Positions 1-8,386 of a DNA stretch of 64,000 nt are shown in pieces. The translations under genes and the position numbers were made by a program. Every line of letters starts with the position of its first letter. The first letter of the stretch is position 1. Origin of the DNA: Halobaculum sp. MBLA0147 (GTDB lineage: Archaea; Halobacteriota; Halobacteria; Halobacteriales; Haloferacaceae); NCBI RefSeq assembly GCF_041361345.1, contig NZ_JBGKAD010000001.1, forward strand, positions 2,356,001-2,420,000. The letters are read 5' to 3'. A model generated the notes under the pieces. The model saw only the letters and a program-made list of their open reading frames with translations, had not been told where the DNA came from and ran no database searches.

Positions 1-296
1 TTGCCACGCAGGAACGCCGTCCGTGACCCATCCTCCCGCCTGCGGGCGATCTCGAGGACGCCGGGGGCCACGTCGACACCGACGTACGTCCCAGTCGGGC
101 CGATCTCGCGCCGGAGTGCCGGGTGGTTCCCACCGGTGCCACAGCCCAAGTCGAGGACGGTGTCGCCGACCGCCGGGTCCAACGCCGTCGCCACCCGGCG
201 GCGCACGTGGTCCACGCCGGGGGCACGGGCGAGGAGGTCGTACACCCGAGCGAACGCGGAGTAGAACGCCGCCGCGTCGGTCGCCACCGACACCAC
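1..296 (-). CDS. Class I SAM-dependent methyltransferase, C-terminus outside window
   Basis: This gene runs off the left edge, so only the first ~98 residues are visible. They begin with GTG at 296 (further in-frame GTGs at 293 and 287) and contain the glycine-rich SAM-binding motif VLDLGCGTGGN followed by a strand ending in GVDVAP, the classic motif I and acidic loop of Rossmann-fold methyltransferases. The substrate cannot be told. It lies 3 nt downstream of the thiR stop codon, so it is probably the last gene of the dcd-thiR transcript. The wording of the fold (ubiE/trans-aconitate type) is family knowledge; the target molecule is unknown. Confidence 0.8.
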   Translation of the reverse strand, partial: MVSVATDAAAFYSAFARVYDLLARAPGVDHVRRRVATALDPAVGDTVLDLGCGTGGNHPALRREIGPTGTYVGVDVAPGVLEIARRREDGSRTAFLRG

Positions 297-299
297 CCG

Positions 300-1283
300 C
301 TACAACGCCTCGCGTGCGACCCGGACGACCGTCGGCGCGTCCGGCCCGAGCACGTAGACGATCGGTTCGATCCCCTGTGCGCCCGACTGGTAGGCGACGA
401 CGGCGTCTCGCTCCACGCCGCCCGCCCCGTCGGCGTCCCGTCTCACGCCGTCCGTCTCGTCGGTGTCCACTCCGTCGTCGCCCTTGCCCGTGTCGCCGAC
501 GACACGCGACAGCGCCGCCGCGGCGGCCTCGGAGCCACCCTCGGCGTCGAACTCGGCGACGGGGTAGCCGGCGTCCGCGAGCGCGTCGACCGTCGCGGGA
601 CTGTACGCGAGGTTCAGCGCCGCCCGCACGTCGAGCCCGGCGTCGCGCGCCGCGAGGAGCACCCCGGCGACGTGTGCACTGACGCCGTACTCCGGGTCGG
701 CAGGTACCTTCGCCTGCCCCTTCACGTCGAAGATCCGTCCGGGAACGGCGGCCACGTCCTCGACGGTCGCGGCGTCGGGCACCGCCTCGACGAGATTCGA
801 GCCGACGTTCGGGATCAGCGTCGCGAACCCGGAGGTGTTCCGCACCCCACGCAACCCGCGACGGACGGACGACAGCGTCCGCTCGCGGTCGCGCGCCTCG
901 CTGTCCGGGTCGTGGACGGCGAAGTCGTACTCCGTCTCCGCCAACTCCGGCATCGCCGCCTCGTGTCTGTCCGCCAACAGGTCGCCCCGTTCCAGTTCGC
1001 GGATCAACACCTCCAACTCGATCAGAGCCGCCACGCGACTCGTCTCGCCCGAGGCGAGTCCCTCCGCGACCTCTTGGACGGTCGCCCGCACGCGGTCGTC
1101 CGAGAGGATCGCCTCCGTCCGACTCACCTCGCCGTGGGCGTACTTCGAGACGGCCGACTGGCTGATTCCCAGTGCCTCCGCGACCTCGCGCTGTGTGAAC
1201 CCGCGGTCGCGCAACTCCTCGGCCAACATCGACCGCACGGTCGGGAGGAACTCCTCGACGACGACCTCCTCGACGAACTTCAC
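300..1283 (-). CDS. thiR: HTH-ThiN transcriptional regulator of thiamine genes (ThiR-like)
   Basis: 327 residues. An N-terminal helix-turn-helix (about residues 20-55; [20 protein letters not shown]) is fused to a C-terminal ThiN domain (about 140-327) with the family motifs [28 protein letters not shown] and [16 protein letters not shown]. ThiN domains bind thiamine phosphate; when fused to an HTH in archaea they act as the ThiR repressor of thiamine synthesis and uptake, while HTH-less or ThiD-fused forms are enzymes. The fusion seen here favours the regulator. A low-complexity acidic insertion sits near residues 255-285. The start ATG overlaps the dcd stop (ATGA), indicating translational coupling. 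Confidence 0.85.
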   Translation of the reverse strand: MKFVEEVVVEEFLPTVRSMLAEELRDRGFTQREVAEALGISQSAVSKYAHGEVSRTEAILSDDRVRATVQEVAEGLASGETSRVAALIELEVLIRELERGDLLADRHEAAMPELAETEYDFAVHDPDSEARDRERTLSSVRRGLRGVRNTSGFATLIPNVGSNLVEAVPDAATVEDVAAVPGRIFDVKGQAKVPADPEYGVSAHVAGVLLAARDAGLDVRAALNLAYSPATVDALADAGYPVAEFDAEGGSEAAAAALSRVVGDTGKGDDGVDTDETDGVRRDADGAGGVERDAVVAYQSGAQGIEPIVYVLGPDAPTVVRVAREAL

Positions 1284-1945
1284 GCGTCGTCACCTCCCCT
1301 CGTCGCCGCGGTAGTGGCGTCGCCCGCGGCAGTGTCGCCGTCGCTGCCGGCACCCTCCTCTCCAGCGTCGTCGAACTCCGGATCGTCGCCGATCCGCGAC
1401 GCCTGTGGGCCGTCCTGGCCCTGGTACTTCGAGCCGCGTTCGGCGCCGTACGGCCGGTCGGCCGGGGAGGTGAGTTCGGTGAAGGTGAGCTGCGAGATCC
1501 GCATCCCGGGGGTCAGGGCGACGGGTGCGTTGCCGAGGTTCGACAACTCGAGGGTGATCTGGCCCTCGTAGCCGGGATCGGCCAACCCGGCGGTCGCGTG
1601 GACGACGATGGCGAGACGGCCGAGCGACGAGCGACCCTCGACGTGGGCGACGAGATCGTCGGGGATGGCGACGCGTTCGCGGGTCGTCCCGAGCACGAAG
1701 TCGCCGGGGTGGAGGACGAACTCCTCGCCGTCGGCGACGTGGGTCTCGCGGACGTACTCGTCGACTTCGCTGGCCTCGTTCGGGTGGATACAGGGGATGT
1801 TGGTGCGCCGGAACTCCAGGAACTCCGAGCCGAGTCTGAGGTCGACACTGGCGGGTTGGACCTGCTGGTCGACGTCCGCCAGCGGCTCGATCACGAGGTC
1901 ACCCTCGCCCAGTCGAGCGAGGATGTCCGTGTCCGAGAGGATCAT
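1280..1945 (-). CDS. dcd: dCTP deaminase
   Basis: 221 residues. Deaminates dCTP to dUTP in the cytosol, feeding dTMP synthesis. The start [12 protein letters not shown], the core [10 protein letters not shown] and the signature around [32 protein letters not shown] are diagnostic of Dcd/DCD-DUT. The last ~35 residues are an acidic Ala/Gly-rich tail not needed for the fold. I chose the ATG at 1945 because the upstream extension is not conserved and a box A-like CTTTAGG lies about 27-33 nt upstream, the usual spacing for a leaderless haloarchaeal mRNA. The monofunctional or bifunctional (dUTPase) nature cannot be settled by eye. Confidence 0.93.
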   Translation of the reverse strand: MILSDTDILARLGEGDLVIEPLADVDQQVQPASVDLRLGSEFLEFRRTNIPCIHPNEASEVDEYVRETHVADGEEFVLHPGDFVLGTTRERVAIPDDLVAHVEGRSSLGRLAIVVHATAGLADPGYEGQITLELSNLGNAPVALTPGMRISQLTFTELTSPADRPYGAERGSKYQGQDGPQASRIGDDPEFDDAGEEGAGSDGDTAAGDATTAATRGGDDA

Positions 1946-2034
1946 CGTCGGACACCACTCCGCCCGGCAACCTAAAGCGACCGGTCGGGAGAGGTTGGCC
2001 ACGGTCGACGGTGCACGGAGACGACCGGCGAGTG

Positions 2035-2100
2035 GACGAGACGGCGACGAGTCACCCGGCGACGCCGGAGACGGCGACGAGTCACCCAGTGACGCCGGGG
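2035..2100. repeat. Direct repeat of GACGGCGACGAGTCACCC
   Basis: Two copies of the 18-nt sequence GACGGCGACGAGTCACCC, about 31 nt apart, with a similar GACGCCGG tract between them, lie between the convergently spaced ends of the CCA-adding enzyme and dcd promoter region. No function is evident. Confidence 0.5.
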
Positions 2101-2115
2101 GACGACCGCCGACAC

Positions 2116-3600
2116 CTACACTTGCGGGTCGAAGTACCGCCGCAACTCGTCGCCGAAGGCGTCTGCCAGTGCCGCCAGATCCTCGCCCGTGTAGACGGTG
2201 TACTCCCCGCCGAGGGCTCGCTCGACGCCCGCGCCGAGCGCGACCTCGCCGAACGCGCCGCTCCGGAGGAACGCCGCCGCGTCCCGGACGGCCCGCTCGC
2301 GTTCGACCACGTAGCGGTCGCCGTCGAGGAACGGCCCGTAGGCGTCCGTCTCGGCGTACTTCTCGTAGAACCCCGCCGCGTGGCCCGGCACGTGGACGGG
2401 CGGGCCCTCGTGGCGCTCGACGGCCGGGAGCTCGGCGTGTGCGAGTTCGAACAGGAGCACCGCCCGCCTGCTCGTCGCCGACGCGGGGCGGTCGTTCGTC
2501 TCTCCGTCACTCACACCTCCACCGGCTCCGACACCACTCTCGTCGTCCGCCGGGGCGGCGAACGTCCTCGACCGCAGCACCGCGAACCCGTGATCTTCGA
2601 GTGTCCCCGCCAACCCGTCTAGCGACCGCCGGAGTTGGGGGTACAGTTGGTCGTCGACCAGCGGCTCCCCGTCGCCGCCGGCGGGCACGTCGACGGCGAG
2701 TGCGACCGGCTCCGTCCCGCGTCGTCGGACGTGCTCCCGCACCGCGTCGGCGTCCAGCGGCGACCGCTCGGGAACCTCGAACCGCTCCGGGTCTGGATCG
2801 GCCAGCAGTGCTCGCGCGTGGTGCTGGAGCCGCGCGACGTTCTCGGCGGCACAGACGGCGGCGACGTTCCGCTCCGGATCGGTCGGGTCGACGACGACGA
2901 GCGGGTCGTCGAACGTCGTCGTCCCGTGGTCTGCGGGGTCGAACCGCACCGGCGGCTGCCACGACTCGGCCGCAGCCGCCAACAGCGGCCGCGCGCCGCC
3001 GTGTTCGAGCACGAGCAGTTCGGTGAGGTAGCCGGAGAACCCACGGGTCCGGAGGTCGCTCCCGTACGCGCCGGTCGCCGTCAGGAACTGTTTGACGACG
3101 CGCACGTCCGCGGCCAGCGACTCGTCGAGGTGCTCGTCGAGGTAGGCGGTGTGGAACGGCGTGCGGTCGACGGCCGATCGGATCGCGGTCGCGTCGGCCA
3201 CGTCGAAACACGGCACCAGGTCCACGTCGAACCCGTCGTACGTCCCCTTCACGTACGGGTGTTCCGCGAACTCCTCGCGGCCCTCCGGGAGCACGGCGTG
3301 CCCGACCTCGAGCCCGTACCGCTCCAGTTCCTCGCGGTCCAGTGTGGTCGGAAACCGGACGAACAGGTCCACGTCGCGGTCGCCGGGGAGCCAGGTGCCG
3401 CGGGCGGTCGAGCCGACCTGCAACACGTCGGCGTCGCTCGCCGGTGCCGGCAACGCGGCGATCGCCTCGCGGGCGCGACTCCGGAGTTCGTCTGCGACGG
3501 CGGCCAGCCGGTCGCGTTCCGCCGCGTCGGGTGTCGTCCGCTCGCGGACGGTCGCCAGTGTCGCCGCGAGCGAGTCCTCGTCGCCGTCCGACTCTGTCAT
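2116..3600 (-). CDS. cca: CCA-adding tRNA nucleotidyltransferase (archaeal class I)
   Basis: 494 residues. Adds or repairs the 3'-terminal CCA of tRNA without a nucleic-acid template. The class I nucleotidyltransferase motif GS-T/A-RGT...DRDVDLFV lies at residues 63-81 (metal-binding Asp76 and Asp78), with the third carboxylate in [11 protein letters not shown] near residue 131. The central and C-terminal parts match archaeal CCA enzymes (ELAHAELP...[25 protein letters not shown]). A low-complexity insertion around residues 365-385 is haloarchaea-like. The start at 3600 gives the usual MTES-type N-terminus; the in-frame extension upstream is Arg-rich and non-coding in character. Confidence 0.93.
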   Translation of the reverse strand: MTESDGDEDSLAATLATVRERTTPDAAERDRLAAVADELRSRAREAIAALPAPASDADVLQVGSTARGTWLPGDRDVDLFVRFPTTLDREELERYGLEVGHAVLPEGREEFAEHPYVKGTYDGFDVDLVPCFDVADATAIRSAVDRTPFHTAYLDEHLDESLAADVRVVKQFLTATGAYGSDLRTRGFSGYLTELLVLEHGGARPLLAAAAESWQPPVRFDPADHGTTTFDDPLVVVDPTDPERNVAAVCAAENVARLQHHARALLADPDPERFEVPERSPLDADAVREHVRRRGTEPVALAVDVPAGGDGEPLVDDQLYPQLRRSLDGLAGTLEDHGFAVLRSRTFAAPADDESGVGAGGGVSDGETNDRPASATSRRAVLLFELAHAELPAVERHEGPPVHVPGHAAGFYEKYAETDAYGPFLDGDRYVVERERAVRDAAAFLRSGAFGEVALGAGVERALGGEYTVYTGEDLAALADAFGDELRRYFDPQV

Positions 3601-3833
3601 ACGCGTCGTTTCGCCGGCCCGCGTCACGACGCTTTCGATCCGGGGTGTGGCGAGGCGGCGGTGTGGCGTCGTCGCTTGTCGCCGTCGCATCGGGCCGGTT
3701 CTGTCGTCACGTGTCGTCGTCGTCCCGGCTCGGCGGTGCGTCGTCGCGGTCGCGTCCGAGCGGCCGAGCCCGCCCGCGTCGCTCGGAAACGAAAGCCACT
3801 TGAGTCGACCTGCGGTACCGTGGAGTGCGACGT

Positions 3834-3906
3834 GCCGAAGTAGCTCAGCTGGTAGAGCGCCTCGCTGTTAACGAGGTGGTCCCAGGTTCGAGTCCTGGCT
3901 TCGGCG
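3834..3906 (+). tRNA. tRNA-Asn (GTT)
   Basis: A complete 73-nt cloverleaf. Acceptor GCCGAAG pairs with CTTCGGC, the anticodon stem CCTCG/CGAGG encloses loop CTGTTAA with anticodon GTT at 3867-3869, and the T arm is CCAGG-TTCGAGT-CCTGG. The discriminator is G3906 and CCA is not encoded, as is common in archaea. No intron is present. Confidence 0.97.
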
Positions 3907-4004
3907 CCTTCCTCTCGACTCACTCCCCGTCGAGCCGTCGCCGTGTCGTCTGGTCTACCGCTGGAGTCGTCCCCGCACTCGCCGCGCCGTCGGGTGGATA
4001 CGGC

Positions 4005-4016
4005 ACGTTAAAGTAG
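4005..4016 (+). promoter_or_regulatory. Box A promoter of the intron-containing tRNA
   Basis: The AT-rich stretch ACGTTAAAGTAG lies about 26-37 nt before the first tRNA base in an otherwise GC-rich spacer, matching the position and sequence of an archaeal TATA box. Confidence 0.6.
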
Positions 4017-4041
4017 TTCCGCGCGGGAATCTGGCGTGTAC

Positions 4042-4145
4042 GGGCCCTTAGCTTAGTCTGGATATAGCACCCGGCTCATACCGGTCGTCGGCCACGGCGG
4101 CCGTGGGTCACCGGGCGGTCGCTGGTTCGAATCCGGCAGGGCCCA
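4042..4145 (+). tRNA. tRNA-Met (CAT), elongator-like, with 29-nt intron
   Basis: Exons 4042-4080 and 4110-4145 give a 75-nt cloverleaf: acceptor GGGCCCT/AGGGCCC, anticodon stem CCCGG/CCGGG, anticodon CAT at 4077-4079, and T arm GCTGG-TTCGAAT-CCGGC. The 29 nt at 4081-4109 interrupt the loop one base 3' of the anticodon, the canonical archaeal intron position, so a bulge-helix-bulge processed by the EndA splicing endonuclease is expected. Without the intron the anticodon stem loses its perfect pairing. Elongator tRNA-Met is known to carry an intron in Haloferax; the CAU-reading tRNA-Ile2 (agmatidine-modified) is the alternative identity. Confidence 0.85.
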
Positions 4146-4459
4146 TCTGTTCGTGCGGTGTCGTGCGGGTGCCGGATTCGAAGCAGGGAACGGAGCGAAC
4201 GGAGTGAGCGGCGTGACCGTGGTTCGAATCCGGCAGGGCCCATCTGTTCGTGCGGTGTCGTGCGGGTGCCGGATTCGAAGCAGGGAACGGAGCGAACGGA
4301 GTGAGCGGCGTGACCGTGGTTCGAATCCGGCAGGGCCCATCTGTTCGTGCGGTGTCGTGCGGGTGCCGGATTCGAAGCAGGGAACGGAGCGAACGGAGTG
4401 AGCGGCGTGACCGTGGTTCGAATCCGGCAGGGCCCATCTGTTCGTGCGGTGTCGTGCGG
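4124..4459 (+). repeat. 97-bp tandem array carrying copies of the tRNA 3' end
   Basis: Three full 97-bp units (4124-4220, 4221-4317, 4318-4414) and a 45-bp partial fourth start inside the T arm of the functional tRNA. Each begins with the 23-nt sequence that ends the tRNA gene plus two bases (GGTTCGAATCC...GGGCCCAT) at 4124, 4221, 4318 and 4415. Each spacer also holds an inverted 12-mer, GCCGGATTCGAA, that can pair with TTCGAATCCGGC of the next copy, enclosing a purine-rich loop. The copies appear identical by eye. Only the 3' strand of the T stem is retained, so the copies cannot fold as tRNAs. They resemble attachment-site duplications left by integration at a tRNA 3' end. Confidence 0.92.
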
Positions 4460-4610
4460 TTCGTGGACCGCCGCTTCGAGTCGAGAGACCGACACGAGAC
4501 GGACGAGTAGCGCCTCACGTCGGTGTCGAGAGCCGTCTCTGTGGTGGCCAACGACGAGCGAAGTGAGACGACCCCAACACTCATTTCGTGATACACGAAT
4601 CGTGAATCGT
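4460..4610. other. Spacer between the tRNA-end array and the HTH gene
   Basis: No gene is visible. The right end becomes AT-richer (CATTTCGTGATACACGAATCGTGAATCG, read as two halves around 4581-4608), which contains an imperfect inverted repeat CGTGATACACGAATCGTG directly before the HTH start and may be its promoter/operator. Confidence 0.5.
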
Positions 4611-5192
4611 ATGGCAACCACAGCCGGCGACCCGGAGCGTGCGATGGACGGGTTCCTGTCCGTCGCGCGACTGCTCGAGGAGCCACGGCTCGCGCGGGTG
4701 TACACGTTCGTCCTCCGTGAGGGACCAGTGACGGTCGACGACGTCGTCGACAGCCTCGGCATCGCGCGCACGACTGCGTACGCCGACACGGGGACACTCG
4801 CCGACTTGGGTGTCGTCACGCGCGACGCGTCGGAGAAGACACACCGGTTCACCGCGACACCGATCCACCTGACGACGGACGTGGACGGAGACCAGTACAC
4901 CATCACGCCGACACTGATCGCCGCCGTCGCTCGGTCCGAACACGACCGTGATCTGGATCTGCTCGTCGACAGACACGGACGCGGGAGACTCGCCGCGGCG
5001 CTGACGTACGCAGTGCCTTACGCGGCCGGCGAACTGTCCGAACGTGTCGCGGCTCGCGAACTCGACGTGCAGGTCGCCTTCGGGATCGCCGTCCTCCAGG
5101 CGCTCGCGGACGTCGTCGACGAGATGCGTCCGTACGACCCGTACGTCGAGGAGATTCGAGACGCGCGGACCGATCCACCGGTGGACTCGTAA
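4611..5192 (+). CDS. Winged-HTH regulator paired with a PIN protein (antitoxin-like)
   Basis: 193 residues. The N-terminal half is a winged helix-turn-helix of the ArsR/TrmB style (LARVYTFVLREGPVTVDDVVDSLG, then IARTTAYADTGTLADLGVV, roughly residues 28-75). The C-terminal ~90 residues form a conserved helical domain of unknown role (DRHGRGRLAAAL, ELDVQVAFGIAVLQALADVVDEM). A PIN-domain gene follows 6 nt later in the same direction, so the pair looks like a toxin-antitoxin module with the DNA-binding protein encoded first. That function is inferred from gene order, not shown by sequence. It sits directly beyond the tRNA-end array. Confidence 0.75.
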   Translation: MATTAGDPERAMDGFLSVARLLEEPRLARVYTFVLREGPVTVDDVVDSLGIARTTAYADTGTLADLGVVTRDASEKTHRFTATPIHLTTDVDGDQYTITPTLIAAVARSEHDRDLDLLVDRHGRGRLAAALTYAVPYAAGELSERVAARELDVQVAFGIAVLQALADVVDEMRPYDPYVEEIRDARTDPPVDS

Positions 5193-5198
5193 CGTCGT

Positions 5199-5729
5199 AT
5201 GTCGACGCCACCAGAGTGGTCTGACGACGGCGAGGTGTGGATAGTCGACACGGGTGTGTTCGTCGCCTGCGGGCGCGAGGGGAACGACAAGTACGCCGCA
5301 CTACGTCGACTCGCGGTGTCCCGTGAGATGCGGTTGCTGGTCCCACGACGGGTGTACGACGAACTCGGCGGCGCCCCGGACGGGAGTACACCCCAGGACG
5401 TTCCGATCGAACGTGCGGTCGAAGCAGGGTGGGTCCGCGTCGCGGACGAGCCCGACTACACGAACGGGACGGTCGCATCGGTGATGGACAGCGTTCGTTC
5501 GTTCGTCGCAGAGTCGTCGAACCGAGCGGAAGACGAGATCGAGAAAGCCGACACGGCACTGGCCGGTGTGGCCGTCCACTGTCTTGAACGGCGCGGTGTC
5601 TCCTCCGTCCGAGTGGTCACGACCGATCGGGACGCGGGTGAAGGAGCAGTGACGGCGCTGTCGGCTCACGGATTCTCGAACCGTGTCGTGTACGAGGACG
5701 GATTCGAGTTGATCGAAGCGATCACCTGA
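5199..5729 (+). CDS. PIN-domain protein, probable VapC-like ribonuclease
   Basis: 176 residues. The PIN fold acidic residues are all present in the expected order: Asp17 in VDTGVF, Glu55 in VYDELGG, Asp118 in EKADTALAG and Asp143 in TTDRDA. It should therefore be able to bind metal and cleave RNA. It is longer than typical VapC (about 130), with extra sequence at residues 58-110. It is encoded 6 nt downstream of the HTH gene and is likely co-expressed. Role as the toxin of a toxin-antitoxin pair is inferred. A housekeeping RNase role cannot be excluded. Confidence 0.8.
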   Translation: MSTPPEWSDDGEVWIVDTGVFVACGREGNDKYAALRRLAVSREMRLLVPRRVYDELGGAPDGSTPQDVPIERAVEAGWVRVADEPDYTNGTVASVMDSVRSFVAESSNRAEDEIEKADTALAGVAVHCLERRGVSSVRVVTTDRDAGEGAVTALSAHGFSNRVVYEDGFELIEAIT

Positions 5730-5860
5730 TGCCGTCCGTCTCGGTGTGCATCTCTCCGGAAGCACTGCATGTCGTCGCCACTCTCCCGGTGTCGGTGTGA
5801 ACTCTCGTGCCGAATCCCGCCGGGGATACGGCTCGGTCGACACCGACCACAGGCCACAAG

Positions 5861-5874
5861 TTAGACGCGTCTAA
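5861..5874. promoter_or_regulatory. Palindromic operator before the GDT1 exporter
   Basis: TTAGACGCGTCTAA is a perfect 14-bp palindrome 12 nt before an ATG at 5887 and 44 nt before the GTG start at 5919. Its TTAG/CTAA ends match the outer half-sites of DtxR/IdeR/MntR-family operators and of the two other palindromes in this block (6804-6819 and 8387-8400). It probably overlaps the promoter, so repressor binding would block transcription. Confidence 0.6.
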
Positions 5875-5886
5875 TCCTCTGGTACG

Positions 5887-5934
5887 ATGACCACGACTCA
5901 CACGCAGGAGGTGTCGCGGTGGCGGGCTTCCTAG
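5887..5934 (+). CDS. Possible 15-residue leader peptide overlapping the GDT1 start
   Basis: An ATG 12 nt after the palindrome opens a 15-codon frame (MTTTHTQEVSRWRAS) that ends at TAG 5932-5934, after the start codon of the exporter in a different frame (GTG 5919). A strong Shine-Dalgarno sequence AGGAGGTG (5906-5913) lies inside it and serves the GTG. Such an arrangement could couple translation of exporter to the leader or could be accidental; there is no protein-level evidence. Confidence 0.3.
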   Translation: MTTTHTQEVSRWRAS

Positions 5935-6632
5935 AGATCCTCGTGATCGCGGCGATCGCACAGCTCACCGTCCTCCCGGGCGAGAAGGTCCAGTTCATCG
6001 TCGCCGGACTGTCGACGCGGTACCACCCGTACCTCGTCGTCGGGGCGGCAGGCACCGCGTTCGCCGGGTGGACGGCCGTCGAGATCATGTTCGGACAGGC
6101 GGTCCAGCAGGCGCTCCCGGGAGTCGTTCTCGACACGATCACCGCCGGGCTGTTCCTGCTGTTCGCGGTGTTGCTCGTGCGGTCTGCGCCGGCCGCCGAC
6201 GAGGAGGGGATCGACGCGGCCGCGACCGACGGCGGCGTCGCGAACGCGACACCGGCCGTCGCCGACGAGTTCGAGGTCCTCGGGCGGAGCGTCGGCGGCC
6301 GCGTCGGGCAGTTCCTCTCGATCTTCACGATGATGGCGGCCGGCGAGTTCGGCGACAAGACACAGTTGGTCACCATCGGACTGGCCGTCCAGTACGGCGC
6401 GACGCCGGCCATCTGGGTCGGCGAGATGCTGGTGATCGTCCCCGTCAGCCTCGCGAACGCGTTCTTCTTCCACCGCTTCTCGCACGCGTTCGACCTCCGC
6501 GTGGCCCACTACCTCGGGGCCGCCGTGTTCGCGTTCTTCGGCGTCGACACGGTACTCGCGATCACGACCGGGTTCTCCGTCTGGGAGACCGCCGTCGGCA
6601 CCGTCGCCGACGCGCTCGTCGCACTCGTCTGA
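5919..6632 (+). CDS. GDT1/UPF0016 family cation (Mn2+/Ca2+) exporter
   Basis: 237 residues with six predicted membrane segments in two homologous halves. The two signature repeats are seen as VLPGEKVQFIVAGLSTRY (residues ~18-35, E-x-K-variant) and AAGEFGDKTQLVTIGLAVQYG (~143-163, canonical E-x-GD-K-T). Family members (TMEM165, Gdt1, bacterial MneA) export Mn2+ or exchange Ca2+/Mn2+ for H+ across the membrane. The two halves are joined by an acidic cytosolic-type linker around residues 90-125. The GTG start is supported by AGGAGGTG five nucleotides upstream. The palindrome at 5861-5874 suggests metal-dependent control. Ion identity is inferred from the family. Confidence 0.88.
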   Translation: MAGFLEILVIAAIAQLTVLPGEKVQFIVAGLSTRYHPYLVVGAAGTAFAGWTAVEIMFGQAVQQALPGVVLDTITAGLFLLFAVLLVRSAPAADEEGIDAAATDGGVANATPAVADEFEVLGRSVGGRVGQFLSIFTMMAAGEFGDKTQLVTIGLAVQYGATPAIWVGEMLVIVPVSLANAFFFHRFSHAFDLRVAHYLGAAVFAFFGVDTVLAITTGFSVWETAVGTVADALVALV

Positions 6633-6803
6633 GACGGTCGACGCCACCCGTCTCGGGAGGACACTCCGTCGCCGAACCCAGCGTACTTCCGTCTTCGGCG
6701 ATTGGCTCCGAGCAACTCGACTCGGCCGCGTGCCGTCCGTTCGACCCCCGTGATTCCCTGCCACACGGACGCTCGCCGCCACTCGTCCCGGATCGACAGC
6801 CAC

Positions 6804-6819
6804 TTTAGGCCTGCCTAAA
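6804..6819. promoter_or_regulatory. DtxR/IdeR-like iron operator before the glycosyltransferase
   Basis: TTTAGGCCTGCCTAAA has perfect 7-bp arms around a CT centre and lies 14-29 nt before the ATG at 6833. TTTAGG is also a good box A, so the operator overlaps the TATA element. The half-site TTAGGC is characteristic of DtxR-family iron regulators, which fits the iron transporter downstream. Confidence 0.75.
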
Positions 6820-6832
6820 CAATGGGTGGGTG

Positions 6833-8128
6833 ATGACAGACGCGACGCCGCGTGCGGTGCGTGCGACCGGGGACGCCGAGATCTGCGTGATCGTGCCGAC
6901 GATCCGCGAGTGGGAGTGTGTCCGGGCGTACGTCGAGAACGCTCGCGAGAACGGGTTCGACACGGACAGACTCCACTTCGTCCTCGTCACCGAGGACTTC
7001 TGTGACACCGAGGGGATGCGGACGATGCTGGACGAGTTAGGGGTCACGGGACGCGTCTTCGACGGGAGCGCCCGCGAGGCGTGGTTCGCCGAGCGCGGCC
7101 TCTCGGCGTACGACCACCTGATCCCGGCGGCCAGTCACGCCCAGACCTCCTTCGGGCTGTTGTACCTCTGGGACGAGGGGTTCCAGTTGGGGATGTTCCT
7201 GGACGACGACACGCTCCCCCACGAGGAGGCGGACTTCTTCGGCCGTCACATGGAGAACCTGGAGTTCTCCGGTGAGATGGAGACGGTCGCCTCCGACGAG
7301 TCGTGGGTGAACGTCCTCCACCACAACGAGGAGGAACACGACCTCTACCCCCGCGGTTACCCGTACGCGGCGATGGACGAGAGCGTCGAGTACGACACCG
7401 CGACCGTCTCGCGGGGCGACGTGGTCGCCTCCCAGGGGCTGTGGACGAACGTCCCGGACTTGGACGCCGTCCGCATCCTGATGGACGGGGACCTGCAGGG
7501 GCAGGCCCAGACGCGGACGACGACGGACGACTACGGCGAGGACTTCCTGGCCGCGCGCGGGAACTACCTCACGGTGTGTTCGATGAACCTCGCGTTCCGG
7601 CGGGAGGTCGTCCCGGCGTTCTACCAGCTGCCGATGGACGAGAACCCGTGGGACGTGGGCCGGTTCGACGACATCTGGTCGGGGCTGTTCCTGAAGCGGG
7701 CGGCGGACCTGTTGGGCAAGCGGATCTACAACGGCCGGCCGCTGTGTGAGCACAACAAGGCGCCGCGGTCGACGTTCGGCGACCTGACGAACGAGGTGCC
7801 CGGGCTGGAGTTGAACGAACACGTCTGGGAGGTGCTGGACGCGGCGGAGCCGGAGACGGTCCCCGACGACACCGTCGGCGCGTACCGCGCCGCCTCCGAG
7901 GCGATGGCCGACGCGCTCGCCGAGGGATCGTTCGACGACTGGGAGAACGGGGAGTTCCTCGTCTACTGTGGCGAGTACATGCGCGACTGGCTGGACTGTC
8001 TCGCCGCTCTCGACGGGGACGCACCCGTCGGCCCGGTCCACGCCCGAGACGCCCCCGCACCGACCACCGACACGGCCGACGACGGGGCGACGCCGACCGC
8101 CGACGAGCCGGCGGCGACGGACGACTGA
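6833..8128 (+). CDS. Reversibly glycosylated polypeptide (RGP/GT75)-like glycosyltransferase
   Basis: 431 residues. The fold is a GT-A-like domain with the nucleotide-sugar-binding opening CVIVPTIREWECVRAYV and the metal-binding acidic cluster FLDDDT (about residues 123-128). Later motifs (GLWTNVPDLDAVRIL, YLTVCSMNLAFRREVVPAFYQLPM, RFDDIWSGLFLKRAADLLG) match the plant RGP/UDP-arabinopyranose mutase family, often annotated in archaea as alpha-1,4-glucan-protein synthase. The last ~45 residues are a Thr/Asp/Ala-rich tail. The real donor and product are unknown; a surface glycan is plausible. It is the first gene after the 6804 operator and leads into the iron transporter genes, an unusual pairing. 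Confidence 0.82.
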   Translation: MTDATPRAVRATGDAEICVIVPTIREWECVRAYVENARENGFDTDRLHFVLVTEDFCDTEGMRTMLDELGVTGRVFDGSAREAWFAERGLSAYDHLIPAASHAQTSFGLLYLWDEGFQLGMFLDDDTLPHEEADFFGRHMENLEFSGEMETVASDESWVNVLHHNEEEHDLYPRGYPYAAMDESVEYDTATVSRGDVVASQGLWTNVPDLDAVRILMDGDLQGQAQTRTTTDDYGEDFLAARGNYLTVCSMNLAFRREVVPAFYQLPMDENPWDVGRFDDIWSGLFLKRAADLLGKRIYNGRPLCEHNKAPRSTFGDLTNEVPGLELNEHVWEVLDAAEPETVPDDTVGAYRAASEAMADALAEGSFDDWENGEFLVYCGEYMRDWLDCLAALDGDAPVGPVHARDAPAPTTDTADDGATPTADEPAATDD

Positions 8129-8386
8129 GGAGCACCGACGCCAGACGAGCGGAGTCGACGCTCGCCGAACCGGGCGACCCGGTACCGATCCACGACGCGA
8201 CCACGCCGTACCGAGCCACGACCCGACGACACCACGACACACACTATGACGGACGACACACGCGACACGACGGACGACACGGACGAGACGCAGCGCACAC
8301 GGACGACCGAGGCCGCCGGCGGATCGACCGACGGTGGTACGGAGACGACTCCCACGGAGCGGGACGGATCACAGAGACTAAACCGC

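Noticed and set aside
4124..4459. CRISPR array
   Set aside because: Repeats abut without unique spacers and contain tRNA 3' ends; no cas genes nearby.
4153..4510. Open frames through the 97-bp array
   Set aside because: The unit length 97 is not a multiple of 3, so the frames change in each copy; the sequence is tRNA-derived and not protein-coding.
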